Notes: generated by a model not told the origin, from the letters alone. 64,000 nt of DNA from Lachnospiraceae bacterium (GCA_017624855.1 JAGAMF010000005.1:186001-250000), one strand, 5' to 3'. Counted from the stretch's first letter, positions 8,131-20,285 are shown. Numbers and translations are program-made.

Positions 8131-8694
8131 TTGAACACAATACAGAGCATGAATATGCTTTTGACGGGGGAAGAAGGATTGTCCAGATTGTTTGACTTGG
8201 ATATCCAGCTGCTTCATGATTCGGTTCTTACACTGATTGCGGTATTCGTATTGTTCCTTGCAGGCTCATACTTTTTCTTTAATCCGGCAAGAAAATTTCT
8301 GGAGAAAAGAAAACAGGGCATTGCCGATGACATTCAGTCAGCAAAGAGTGAACGCGAAGAAGCAGAACGCTTGAAGAAAGAATACGAAGAAAAGTTAAGC
8401 GGCGTAGATACACAGGTAGAGCAGATTTTATCGGATGCCCGTAAAAAAGCACTTTCAAACGAAAATAAAATTATTATTGAAGCAAAAGAAGAAGCAGACC
8501 GCATCATTGAGCGCGCAAACCAGGAGGCAAAACTGGAGAAGCAGCGTGTTGCTCATGAGGTAAAGACTGAAATGGTTTCTGTCGCAACTGTTATGGCAGG
8601 TAAGATTGTGGCTACTTCCATCGACAGCGCAACTCAGGAACGTCTGCTTGACGAAACATTGAAAGAAATGGGTGAGAGCACATGGCTAAGCTAG
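8131..8694 (+). CDS. atpF: ATP synthase F0 subunit b
   Basis: Peripheral stalk subunit with one membrane helix (about 31-52) and a long charged helix (about 60-165) that dimerises and binds delta. The 187 residues begin with TTG at 8131 after AGAGGAGG. The pre-membrane segment of about 28 residues is longer than in many b subunits. The gene overlaps atpH by 13 bases, which points to translational coupling of the stalk subunits. Confidence 0.93.
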   Translation: MNTIQSMNMLLTGEEGLSRLFDLDIQLLHDSVLTLIAVFVLFLAGSYFFFNPARKFLEKRKQGIADDIQSAKSEREEAERLKKEYEEKLSGVDTQVEQILSDARKKALSNENKIIIEAKEEADRIIERANQEAKLEKQRVAHEVKTEMVSVATVMAGKIVATSIDSATQERLLDETLKEMGESTWLS

Positions 8695-9233
8695 TTTCAA
8701 GCACATACGGAGAGGCTTTATTCGAACTTGCACAGGAGAAGAATACAATTTCCGTTATGTTGGAAGAAGTTTCCGGCCTGCAGACAGTGTTGAAAGAGAA
8801 TCAGGAACTTTCGGTATTGATGAATAATCCGAAAGTGTCTAAGGAAGAGCGTTCTGATATTCTGAAAGAAGTATTCCGGGGAAGAATCAGTGATGATTTG
8901 TACAATTTCCTTTTACTTCTGGTTCAGAAGGGCAGATATGCTTATGTAGAAGAAATTCTTGCTTACTTTACAGACCGGGTAAAAGAAGCGGAGGGCATCG
9001 GTACGGCTTATATAACCACAGCGTTTGAGTTGGATACCGATAAAAAGGACGAGGTGTACAAGAAATTGCTTGCCACCACATCCTACCGCAAAATTGATAT
9101 GATTTATCAGGTAGACCCTGCAATTATCGGCGGTATGATTATCCGCATAAAAGACAGGGTTGTTGACAGCAGCATAAAGACCAAACTGGAAGGAATGGAG
9201 CGTTCGCTTCATGCAATTCAGTTGGCAGAATAA
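8682..9233 (+). CDS. atpH: ATP synthase F1 subunit delta
   Basis: Links the top of F1 to the b stalk (OSCP homologue), 183 residues. It starts YGEALFELA and ends with the conserved block DPAIIGGMIIRIKDRVVDSS (about 145-164) that is diagnostic for the delta C-terminal domain. The start lies inside the end of atpF. Intervening residues are the usual six-helix N-terminal domain. Confidence 0.95.
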   Translation: MAKLVSSTYGEALFELAQEKNTISVMLEEVSGLQTVLKENQELSVLMNNPKVSKEERSDILKEVFRGRISDDLYNFLLLLVQKGRYAYVEEILAYFTDRVKEAEGIGTAYITTAFELDTDKKDEVYKKLLATTSYRKIDMIYQVDPAIIGGMIIRIKDRVVDSSIKTKLEGMERSLHAIQLAE

Positions 9234-9236
9234 TGA

Positions 9237-10775
<1,539 letters not shown>

Positions 10776-10813
10776 TCCCTATACAGAGTCAGAAAGTAAA
10801 GGATGATTAAAAT

Positions 10814-13089
<2,276 letters not shown>

Positions 13090-13110
13090 TCGCAAGGAAC
13101 GGAGAGAAGC

Positions 13111-13515
13111 ATGGACGATAGCAAGCTTTTTGAACTAAGAATCATTACACCGGAGCGAGTTTTTTATGAAGGTCAGGTGTCTATGGTTGAGTTCAATACA
13201 ACAGAAGGTGAGATTGGTATCTACAAGGGTCACATTCCCACCACAGTTATCATTGACCCCGGCGTGTTAACCATTACTGAGCCGGAACAATTGAAAAATG
13301 CAGCACTTCTTTCCGGATTTGCACAGATTCTTCCTGATGAAGTAACCATTCTTGCGGAAATCGTAGAGTGGCCTTTCGAAATCGATGAGGAACGTGCAGA
13401 GCGTGCGAAAGAACGTGCAGAAGAGCGTCTTGCCCAGAAGGGAGACAACTTAGATGTTGCCAGAGCAAACATTGCATTGAAAAAGGCGATTTGCCGTCTG
13501 GAAGCATTGAAATAA
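13111..13515 (+). CDS. atpC: ATP synthase F1 subunit epsilon
   Basis: Rotor subunit that joins gamma to the c ring and can inhibit ATP hydrolysis, 134 residues. It has an N-terminal ten-strand barrel (about 5-88, with FNTTEGEIGIYKGHIP) and a two-helix C-terminal hairpin (about 92-132) rich in Glu, Arg and Ala. It is the last gene of the operon and is followed at once by a strong terminator and then structured repeat B. Confidence 0.95.
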   Translation: MDDSKLFELRIITPERVFYEGQVSMVEFNTTEGEIGIYKGHIPTTVIIDPGVLTITEPEQLKNAALLSGFAQILPDEVTILAEIVEWPFEIDEERAERAKERAEERLAQKGDNLDVARANIALKKAICRLEALK

Positions 13516-13524
13516 AAAGACAGG

Positions 13525-13552
13525 GGGTGTAGTTTCGCGCTACACCCTTTTT
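13525..13552 (+). terminator. Terminator of ATP synthase operon
   Basis: Hairpin GGGTGTAG (13525-13532), loop TTTCGCG, CTACACCC (13540-13547), then five T. It lies 10 bases after atpC. Confidence 0.92.
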
Positions 13553-13561
13553 ATAAAGGAT

Positions 13562-13724
13562 GTGAGAGCGACTGTCGAAGTATATCTTTTGATTTCGGAC
13601 ACGCTCCCGCTCGATTCTGACACGTAGCAGTGCTAAATTCAAAGCCTTGTAAACAAGTCTTTTCATTAAGCACTGACGGTCAAAAACGGTCCTTAATCAA
13701 AAGATATGTTCCGGCTGCAATCAC
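13562..13724 (+). repeat. Structured 3' repeat, divergent copy B
   Basis: Begins just after the atp terminator, on the atp strand. The outer helix pairs TATATCTTTTGATT with AATCAAAAGATAT, then a TC/TT internal loop, GGAC/GTCC, the conserved block ACGCTCCCGCTCGATT, and helices TGAC/GTCA, CGT/ACG and AGTGCT/AGCACT around an inner hairpin. Nearly every helix differs in sequence from copies A, C and D, yet pairing, bulges and order are kept. This copy makes the strongest case for selection on structure. Together with the terminator it fills the gap to the next gene. Confidence 0.78.
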
Positions 13725-13814
13725 TTCATCATGCCGAAAAGAAAAGAGTAATTGATAGCGCGAAGCTACCGTTACAAAATAACGAGACTGTGCATTTTTT
13801 ATAAGGGAAATATT

Positions 13815-14993
13815 ATGGACAACACACAATGGGCAAAGCTTGAAGAGAAGCTCGCTCAATATATAAACATCAGTTTAAAAGAAATTATTATAAGCAATCC
13901 CAGAAACAAGGAAGGCGTAATCAAGGTAAAAGTGCGCCCTATTTTGTTAAAAAAAGAGCTTTTATATCAAGTTAGTTCTTTTAAGGGGAAACAGGTATTT
14001 CACGAAAATGTGAATGAGAAAACTTTGAAAGAACAATGTATAAAATGGTTGCAGGATGATTTCGGTCAACTGGAATTACACCATGAACAGGGTAGTTTGA
14101 TTTGTCTTAGCAATAAAAAGGGAACGCTGACCATAAAAGAGAAAAAGATGAAAGTCTCCGAAAGCCGTATGCAGGAACTTTCTCACAATCGTAAGAAAAA
14201 ATACATTTTGGAAGAGAATGTACCGGTGGGATTTTTGATTGATTTGGGAGTGCAGACTCCTCAGGGCAAAATTATTCGCACTGCCTACGATAAGTTCCTT
14301 CAAATCAATCGTTTTCTGGAGTTTATTGAGGATGTTTTGCCGGCGTTGGAGAACAGGGAGGTTATTCGTATTCTTGATTTTGGATGCGGTAAATCTTATC
14401 TGACTTTTGCCATATATTATTATCTGCATGAATTAAAAGGTAAAAATGTGCAGATTATAGGACTGGATTTGAAAGAAGATGTCATTGCGCATTGCAATGC
14501 ATTAAAAGATAAATACGGATATGAAAATCTTAAATTTTTAACCGGTGATATCAAGGACTATACAGGACAGGATGAAGTGGATATGGTCGTAACCCTTCAT
14601 GCATGCGATGTAGCTACGGATTATGCCTTATATAAGGCTGTGAACTGGAATGCTAAGGTTATTTTATCCGTGCCTTGTTGTCAGCATGAGGTAAATAGGC
14701 AGATTCATAATGAGGTTATGGAGCCTTTGTTAAAATACGGACTGGCGAAGGAACGCATGTCAGCGCTGGTAACGGATACTTTGAGAGCCCTTATTTTAGA
14801 GGAAAAAGGCTATGAAACCGGGTTGTTGGAATTCATTGATATGACCCATACGCCGAAAAATGCCTTGATTCGGGCAGTAAAAAGAGATAAAATGCTTTCG
14901 GCGGCCAAGTTAAACAAATTGAAAAGGCAGGAAGAGGAATTTACCAAGTTCTTGGGAATCCATACAACTTTGCAAAAGCTGTTTGAAGAATAA
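13815..14993 (+). CDS. SAM-dependent methyltransferase
   Basis: A 392-residue class I methyltransferase of the Methyltransf_32 (METTL25-like) type. The N-terminal half (about 1-160) is a family-specific domain with no obvious motif. The SAM-binding motif I is ILDFGCGKSYL near 186-196, followed by GLDLKEDVI and the post-motif VTLHACDVATDYAL, where a catalytic dyad would lie. SVPCCQHEV follows. The substrate is not known; an RNA or protein target is usual. The start at 13815 follows AAGGGAAA; an upstream in-frame start has no ribosome site. Confidence 0.82.
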   Translation: MDNTQWAKLEEKLAQYINISLKEIIISNPRNKEGVIKVKVRPILLKKELLYQVSSFKGKQVFHENVNEKTLKEQCIKWLQDDFGQLELHHEQGSLICLSNKKGTLTIKEKKMKVSESRMQELSHNRKKKYILEENVPVGFLIDLGVQTPQGKIIRTAYDKFLQINRFLEFIEDVLPALENREVIRILDFGCGKSYLTFAIYYYLHELKGKNVQIIGLDLKEDVIAHCNALKDKYGYENLKFLTGDIKDYTGQDEVDMVVTLHACDVATDYALYKAVNWNAKVILSVPCCQHEVNRQIHNEVMEPLLKYGLAKERMSALVTDTLRALILEEKGYETGLLEFIDMTHTPKNALIRAVKRDKMLSAAKLNKLKRQEEEFTKFLGIHTTLQKLFEE

Positions 14994-15068
14994 GTACAAG
15001 CTTTTAATCAATTTTAATAATATAAGATGTGAATGTAATAAAAATAAACCGGAAAGGAGAAAAGTGCA

Positions 15069-17615
15069 ATGAACAGTAAAGTAAAAAAGACAATAAAAGT
15101 TGTTGTTGTAACATTGACTTTTTTCCTTGCGCTGTTTTTGTTCAGCATGATTTTAAATAGGGATAATGTCAGCATGACTATGGAAATGGCGGAGGCTACA
15201 TATCCTACGGTATCCGTTCAGAGCAATGGGAAAATGATTAACCGTATGCAGGGTTACGCAAAGCCTATGGATACCTCATATATGCGTGAAAGCATCACGC
15301 CTTTGGAGGAAGGCCGTGGTCTGTCCATTTATGTGGAAAAATACGGCAGAGACATAACCGGCATTGCTTACGAGGTTCGAAGCATTGATGGAGAACGCCT
15401 GATTGAAAGCACGGAATTAACTGATTATGTAGAAAGAACGGATTATATTACTACCACTTTTTCGTTGAAGGATTTGATTGAAAGTAACCAAGAATATACA
15501 CTGGTAATTCTTTTGACGATGGAAGACGGCGAAGAGCTTCGTTATTATACCCGTGTGATTCAGGCATATGATTATATGGCCAAAGAGAAGCTTCAGTATG
15601 TTTTTGATTTCTCGGAAAAAACTTTTGCAGAAGCCCCGGAGAACGAGGAACTTATCACTTATTTGGAAAGTGATTCCACAGGAGACAATACTAATTACAG
15701 ACATGTAAATATACACAGTTCTTTTGACCAGATTACCTGGGGAGATTTAGAAGTTATAAGAGAAAGTGAACCCGTTGCAACAATTGAAGAATTTGCAGCA
15801 TCCACCGCAGTCATTCGCTTGGATTATGTGGTGAGCTTAAAAGAAGGCAGAGATACCAGATTTTATAATGTGGAAGAGCGGTTCCGTATTCGCTACGGCA
15901 CGGAGCGTATGTATCTTTTGGAATATGACAGATACATGGATCAGATGTTTTTTGAAAAAGACCATGTTTTTTATGGAAATAAAATTGTGCTTGGTATAAC
16001 GGATGAAAACATTTCACTGACAGAGAGTAAAGATGGAAATATGCTTGCCTTTGTAAAAGAAGGTAATTTATATGTATGCAATATTACAGACAATAAATTT
16101 GCCAGAGTATTCGGTTTTTATGATGAAAATAATTTTGACTGGAGAACCTATAATCAGGAGCATGATATAAAAATTCTGAATATGGATGAAACAGGAAATG
16201 TTATTTTTATGGTATATGGGTACATGAGTAGGGGAACTCATGAAGGCGAGGTAGGCATTCAGCTATATGCTTACAACGGAATTATGAATACCATAGAAGA
16301 GCTTGCTTTTGTTCCTTATGATAAAACCTATGAAATGCTTAAAGTAAATGTGGAACAGTTGTCTTATCTGAATCAAAAGGCGGAGTTTTATGTGTATTTG
16401 GAAGGTACCATTTTCTGCGTTGATTTGGAAACCGGAGAATATAAAGAACTGGTATCCGGTCTTAGTGAGCATACTTTTAAGGTGTCCGACAATAATACCA
16501 TGTTGGTATGGCAGGGCGGAAATAACACATATAATTCCAGAGAAATGCTGTTGATGAGCTTGGACGGCGGCAAGCGTTCTTTGATTAAGGTTGAGGAGAA
16601 TGAAAGAGTTCTGCCCCTGGGCTTTATGGGAAATGATTTAATATACGGTGTAGCCAATTTAGAAGATATTTACACGGACAGCATGGGAAATACCACATTC
16701 CCCATGCATACGGTTTATATTCGAAATCAGAAGGGCGATATTCTTAAAACATACGGTGAAGAGGGGCGTTATGTTGTTGGCTGCGAAATCAATGATAATA
16801 TGATTACGCTCTATCAGGTAAAAAGAGATAACAGAGGGAACGGTTTCGTGGAAACTGCTTCTGGAACCATTCTGAACAATCAGGTAGAAGAAGAGGGTAA
16901 AAACAATATAGAAGTTGTGGCAACTCAGAATTTTAAAAAGATTGTTCAGATCGTCATGCGTTCTGAGATGGAGAGTGGTTCCATTAAATTCATGGTACCT
17001 CAGGAAGTTTTATATGAAGGCAACCGCGATATTGCTTTTGACATAGCACCGCAGGAAAATGTCTATTATGTATACAGCGGTGGCGAGATTTCAGGAGTAT
17101 TTACTAACCCGGGGGACGCTATTCGTAAAGCATATCCCGTGGCAGGAAGTGTCATCAATGCCGAAGGTGATTATGTATGGATTAAAGGCAATTTGGTTAG
17201 CCGAAATCAGATTATGAAGATTACGGGAACCAAAATGGATGAAGAGGTTTCATCCTTGGCAGTGTGTCTTGAAACGGTACTTTCTTTCGAAGGCTATTCC
17301 AGAGATGCCCAGACACTTCTTGATAAAGGTTACAGTGCCGTGGAAATTCTTGAAGAGGCCATGCCGGATGCGGAGGTTTTGGAGTTGCAGGGTTGTACCT
17401 TGGATTCCGTTCTGTACTATGTGAATCAGGATATTCCGGTGCTGTTTATCGGTGATGAAGGAGAGGCGGTGCTGATTGTAGGTTTCAATGATTTGAATAC
17501 GGTGTGGATGAATCCGGAGAACGGAAGAGTATACAAAGTGGGTATGAACGATTCGAAGGAGTTCTTCGAAGAGAACGGAAATAATTTTATTGCGTATTTG
17601 CGTAAGGCAGAATAG
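15069..17615 (+). CDS. Exported membrane-anchored protein with degenerate C39-like tail
   Basis: An 848-residue protein with one N-terminal membrane segment (about 10-28) and an outside body. Residues 30-260 look like a beta-rich domain, and 270-700 contain repeated short strand-turn units (for example GNLYVCNI, ETGEYKELVSG) suggesting a beta-propeller. The last 120 residues resemble a papain-like C39 domain: SLAVCLETVLSFEG would hold the nucleophile Cys, but the usual His before AVLIVGF is Glu and the Asp of the later NP motif is Asn (WMNPENG). It is therefore probably not an active protease. The start follows GGAAAGGAG. It is monocistronic with a terminator. Function unknown. Confidence 0.75.
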   Translation: MNSKVKKTIKVVVVTLTFFLALFLFSMILNRDNVSMTMEMAEATYPTVSVQSNGKMINRMQGYAKPMDTSYMRESITPLEEGRGLSIYVEKYGRDITGIAYEVRSIDGERLIESTELTDYVERTDYITTTFSLKDLIESNQEYTLVILLTMEDGEELRYYTRVIQAYDYMAKEKLQYVFDFSEKTFAEAPENEELITYLESDSTGDNTNYRHVNIHSSFDQITWGDLEVIRESEPVATIEEFAASTAVIRLDYVVSLKEGRDTRFYNVEERFRIRYGTERMYLLEYDRYMDQMFFEKDHVFYGNKIVLGITDENISLTESKDGNMLAFVKEGNLYVCNITDNKFARVFGFYDENNFDWRTYNQEHDIKILNMDETGNVIFMVYGYMSRGTHEGEVGIQLYAYNGIMNTIEELAFVPYDKTYEMLKVNVEQLSYLNQKAEFYVYLEGTIFCVDLETGEYKELVSGLSEHTFKVSDNNTMLVWQGGNNTYNSREMLLMSLDGGKRSLIKVEENERVLPLGFMGNDLIYGVANLEDIYTDSMGNTTFPMHTVYIRNQKGDILKTYGEEGRYVVGCEINDNMITLYQVKRDNRGNGFVETASGTILNNQVEEEGKNNIEVVATQNFKKIVQIVMRSEMESGSIKFMVPQEVLYEGNRDIAFDIAPQENVYYVYSGGEISGVFTNPGDAIRKAYPVAGSVINAEGDYVWIKGNLVSRNQIMKITGTKMDEEVSSLAVCLETVLSFEGYSRDAQTLLDKGYSAVEILEEAMPDAEVLELQGCTLDSVLYYVNQDIPVLFIGDEGEAVLIVGFNDLNTVWMNPENGRVYKVGMNDSKEFFEENGNNFIAYLRKAE

Positions 17616-17626
17616 AGAAAAATAAA

Positions 17627-17660
17627 AACCTGAGAAGTTTAATTGCTTCTCAGGTTTTTT
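17627..17660 (+). terminator. Terminator after 848-residue protein gene
   Basis: Hairpin AACCTGAGAAG (17627-17637) with CTTCTCAGGTT (17646-17656) and a T-run. Confidence 0.92.
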
Positions 17661-17777
17661 GTTATTATACCCATATTGAGTTTACCTTTCGTATTCAAAA
17701 AGTTTGCAAAAAGTGATATAATTAAATTTAAGAAAGTTGTATAAAAAGTTTAAATTGTATTGTCTGAGAGGGGTAAA

Positions 17778-18068
17778 ATGGAAGTAATTGAAAAGAAACG
17801 ATTGGAATTGGAAGGATATGTTGCAATCCTTTATGAGGATGAAACGAAAAAAGGTCCTTTAAATAATATTTCTGCATGTACATATGGCGGAGAAATGTTA
17901 TGGAATATAAAGGATGTTTTGAAGCCTGTGTTAGGAAATGTTACAGATGAATGGTATCCGGAAATGGGCATTGTGGATGGAAACTTATCGGTATTGGCTT
18001 TTCGTGGCATTCGGTACATTCTTGATGGCAAAACGGGTGCGTTAGTAAAGACTTTAATTGTAAAGTAG
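17778..18068 (+). CDS. Small protein of unknown function
   Basis: A 96-residue soluble protein beginning MEVIEKKRLELEGYVA. The start at 17778 follows GAGAGGGG; a TTG 18 bases upstream has no site. The sequence reads as alternating strands, with GGEMLWNIKDVL, VLAFRGIRYIL and TGALVKTLIVK resembling single propeller-blade strands. No signal peptide is seen. It ends 8 bases before the lipoprotein gene, so the two form one unit. I do not recognise the family. Confidence 0.65.
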   Translation: MEVIEKKRLELEGYVAILYEDETKKGPLNNISACTYGGEMLWNIKDVLKPVLGNVTDEWYPEMGIVDGNLSVLAFRGIRYILDGKTGALVKTLIVK

Positions 18069-18076
18069 GTGAATAA

Positions 18077-18532
18077 ATGAATAGATATGCTATGTGTGTT
18101 TGGTTGCTGATAATAATGATGTTATTTATTGGTTGTACTCATGAAGCTGCGGACGAAAGCAGTCAAAGTCAAGCGGAAGTCTTTGAAAATTATGAGGAAA
18201 TAGAAGAAATTATGATATCGGGTAACCGGATTGCAATAGCTTTACCGGAAGAACAAGGTATTCCTTATCGCTGGCAATTTGAAATATCCAATGACACGAT
18301 TATATTTGTTGAAGAACAAACGGTAAATAATGACAGTTTATCGTTGCAGGTTGGATCAGATGATTCTTATCATATATTTGTTTTTGAGTGCAATGAAAAA
18401 AGTAGTGGTAAAGTATATTTTGAATTGGCCAAAATACAAGGATATGGTGATGAGGAAGTTATCGATGAAAGAAATTATAAAATTGCTTATGTCGGTTCAG
18501 AATATACATGTGTAGATACAACAGAAAAATAG
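18077..18532 (+). CDS. Small lipoprotein of unknown function
   Basis: A 151-residue lipoprotein. The signal peptide (about 1-19) ends in the lipobox LFIGC, which would be lipidated at Cys20 and anchored outside the membrane. The body is acidic and beta-rich, with repeated aromatic-acid motifs but no family I can name. It follows the small soluble protein in one operon and is ended by a terminator at 18531-18557. The AT-rich codon use matches its partner. Confidence 0.72.
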   Translation: MNRYAMCVWLLIIMMLFIGCTHEAADESSQSQAEVFENYEEIEEIMISGNRIAIALPEEQGIPYRWQFEISNDTIIFVEEQTVNNDSLSLQVGSDDSYHIFVFECNEKSSGKVYFELAKIQGYGDEEVIDERNYKIAYVGSEYTCVDTTEK

Positions 18533-18557
18533 GATGGTCATTCCATCCTATTTTTTT
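18531..18557 (+). terminator. Terminator after lipoprotein gene
   Basis: Hairpin AGGATGG (18531-18537), loop TCATT, CCATCCT (18543-18549), then ATTTTTTT. The stem begins inside the stop codon region. Confidence 0.88.
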
Positions 18558-18603
18558 GGAGTGTGTGAAAGTTTTTCTGTAAATAAGATATCCTAAGATA
18601 ATT

Positions 18604-18645
18604 GACGAGCTGTATGGCGGTAAGATTACCGTTATCCAGCTCGTT
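18604..18645. repeat. Isolated near-perfect inverted repeat
   Basis: GACGAGCTG and CAGCTCGTT close a hairpin of about 19 base pairs with a tiny loop (GGCGGTAA against TTACCGTT inside). It has only TTTTG after it, so it is a poor terminator on the forward strand. It lies in an otherwise empty gap between the lipoprotein unit and the reverse flavodoxin gene. Confidence 0.6.
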
Positions 18646-18732
18646 TTGACTATACCTAATTCCATTAATTTCGTCAAGAATTATGATAAAATTGGTATAT
18701 AATTATATTTCAGTATATCTGACTGAGACAAA

Positions 18733-19260
18733 TCACAGTTCCCTCACAGCGTCGGTCAATTGGCGGATATTCTCCTTGTTACAGTGGTATTCGGCTGCAT
18801 CGTAAGCTTTCAGAAGATCATCCTCATTCTTAGTGCGGTTCTTCATTGATTTGAGTTTCATCTTCAGCAGGGACATCATTATCTTGTGCTTACCGTTGAG
18901 CTTATGGTAATCAAACCCTCCCCGCAGATAGAACATGGGGATGTTCTTCCGCATCTCGTCAGTGAAATTGTGACTCCAAACGGCTTCAAGATCTTCAGGA
19001 TCTCCCGGGTTGGAGCCGGTCGCCCACACGAAGAGATGCTTGTCTTTGAGCTTATCGTAGTTCTTCTTGATCAGGTTGATGCCGTTTATCCCGACTGCGT
19101 AAAGGCCGCCTCCATAGATTATCGTGTCGTACGTCAGCAGGTTGTCAGAGGTTATTTCAGAGTATTCGCGAAGGTCGCAGGCGAGCTCTTCAGCTATCAT
19201 TTCCGCATATGTTTTTGTGTAGCCATAAACGGAACGGTAAATTACGACGGTCTTATTCAT
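18733..19260 (-). CDS. Flavodoxin-domain protein
   Basis: A 175-residue protein of the Flavodoxin_5 type (protoporphyrinogen oxidase HemG-like fold), binding FMN in the cytosol. The phosphate-binding loop reads YRSVYGYTKTYAE (about 6-18) and a second FMN loop follows IIYGGGLYAVGI (about 49-60). The C-terminal helix is Lys-rich. The start at 19260 follows GGAGGAGAA and overlaps the end of the MarR gene by 8 bases, so the two are translationally coupled. Both are richer in G+C than their neighbours, which suggests acquisition. Role probably electron transfer or redox stress, set by the regulator. Confidence 0.83.
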   Translation of the reverse strand: MNKTVVIYRSVYGYTKTYAEMIAEELACDLREYSEITSDNLLTYDTIIYGGGLYAVGINGINLIKKNYDKLKDKHLFVWATGSNPGDPEDLEAVWSHNFTDEMRKNIPMFYLRGGFDYHKLNGKHKIMMSLLKMKLKSMKNRTKNEDDLLKAYDAAEYHCNKENIRQLTDAVREL

Positions 19261-19702
19261 TGATGTTCTCCTCCATTTTCTCAAGGGTCTTGAATGTTAT
19301 CTCGATCTGCTTGTCGGAAATCCCGGTGAAAAGCATGTCGATGAAATCCACTTCTTTTTTCTGATACTTTTTGGCCAGGCTGTCTGCCTTATTTGTAAGA
19401 CGGATACGCAGTTTTCGCGCGTCATCGCTGTCGGGCCTGATCTCCAGATAGCCTTTCTCTTCGAGCTTTCCGGCGATACTCTTCACATTTTGATGCGAGC
19501 ACCCCATGAGCTCCGACAGTTCATTTATTGTCGGCGCTCCGTTCTCGAAAAGACGCAGGCAGATCATGAGGAAAAACTGCTTGCAGGTAATCTCTTCGTA
19601 GAAGCGGTCGCCCACAGTCTGAAGGCGGTTACTCATCGCGAAGAAGTACCCGAAAAGGGCGAATCTTTTGTCCATTGAATTGATCATCTCACGAGGTTCC
19701 AT
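19253..19702 (-). CDS. MarR family transcriptional regulator
   Basis: A 149-residue winged-helix regulator. The DNA-reading helix is in GAPTINELSELMGCSHQNVKSI (about 54-75), the wing follows with EIRPDSDDARKLRIRLT, and the dimer helices lie at both ends. It starts after AAGGAGA. Just upstream is a palindrome that may be its own operator. It probably controls itself and the flavodoxin downstream. The ligand is unknown. Confidence 0.88.
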   Translation of the reverse strand: MEPREMINSMDKRFALFGYFFAMSNRLQTVGDRFYEEITCKQFFLMICLRLFENGAPTINELSELMGCSHQNVKSIAGKLEEKGYLEIRPDSDDARKLRIRLTNKADSLAKKYQKKEVDFIDMLFTGISDKQIEITFKTLEKMEENINE

Positions 19703-19719
19703 AAGTGTCTCCTTGAAAT

Positions 19720-19735
19720 ATGTAACATATTACAT
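19720..19735. promoter_or_regulatory. Candidate MarR operator
   Basis: Perfect inverted repeat ATGTAA-CATA-TTACAT directly upstream of the marR ribosome site, within a very AT-rich stretch (19715-19765) that repeats the half-site TTACATAAT downstream. Size and place fit an autoregulatory MarR site. Confidence 0.55.
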
Positions 19736-19910
19736 AATAATATAATATATTACATAATATTTGTCAAGTCACGGACTGCGGAGAAATAATGTATAGTCTG
19801 ATACAATTTCAACAACTGTACTTTCAGAGGTTGTTATAATTACTTTGTCTGAGAGAGAGATTCTTTGGTTCAGAGAATAAACAGCATAATAAATCAAGGG
19901 GAGTGTAAAA

Positions 19911-20159
19911 ATGGCATCGAGTAAAGAATATTTGGATTTCATTTTAGAACAGCTTTCAGAGTTGGATGATATAACTTACAGGGCGATGATGGGAGAATAC
20001 ATCATCTATTATCGTGGAAAAGTTGTCGGTGGCATTTATGATGACCGTTTTCTTGTGAAGCCTGTAAAGTCTGCTGTGAAAATGATGCCGGAAGCTCTTT
20101 TCTCTTGCCATAATAAAGGCCTCCTTAAAGTATTTATATTTTACCTTGGGAGACCTTAA
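19911..20159 (+). pseudogene. Truncated TfoX N-terminal domain gene
   Basis: The first 65 or so residues match the TfoX N-terminal family closely (YRAMMGEYIIYYRGK, GGIYDDRFLVKPVKSA, MPEAL), which usually runs to 100-110 residues. After MMPEALF the sequence changes to an unrelated tail (SCHNKGLLKVFIFYLGRP) and stops within an inverted repeat at 20117-20157. The normal end (in relatives a Glu/Leu-rich helix) is absent from every frame downstream. I therefore call it a 3'-truncated gene, although an 82-residue product could still be made. TfoX-type proteins are linked to competence regulation in some bacteria; here the role is unknown. Confidence 0.65.
20117..20157. repeat. Inverted repeat at break of TfoX-like gene
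   Basis: AAGGCCTCCTTAAAGTA faces TACCTTGGGAGACCTT around a short AT loop, giving a 16-pair imperfect hairpin. It occupies exactly the place where the gene leaves its family sequence, so it may be a small inserted element or a deletion scar. Confidence 0.55.
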
Positions 20160-20243
20160 TAATACATAACTATTATATTTTTACATACTTTTTTTCACAG
20201 ACTCCAATAATTCCTCTAACAACGATTAATTAGTAAAAAAGAT

Positions 20244-20280
20244 AAGAGCAGTGCATTTTATTATGCATTGCTCTTATTTT
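20244..20280 (-). terminator. Bidirectional terminator at pncB end
   Basis: Hairpin AAGAGCAGTGCAT (20244-20256) with ATGCATTGCTCTT (20263-20275), T-rich on both strands. It ends pncB (reverse) and probably the TfoX-like fragment (forward). Confidence 0.88.
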
Positions 20281-20285
20281 TATGC

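Noticed and set aside
13274-13666. Reverse open frame across atpC and repeat B
   Set aside because: No ribosome site, antisense to atpC and to the structured element.
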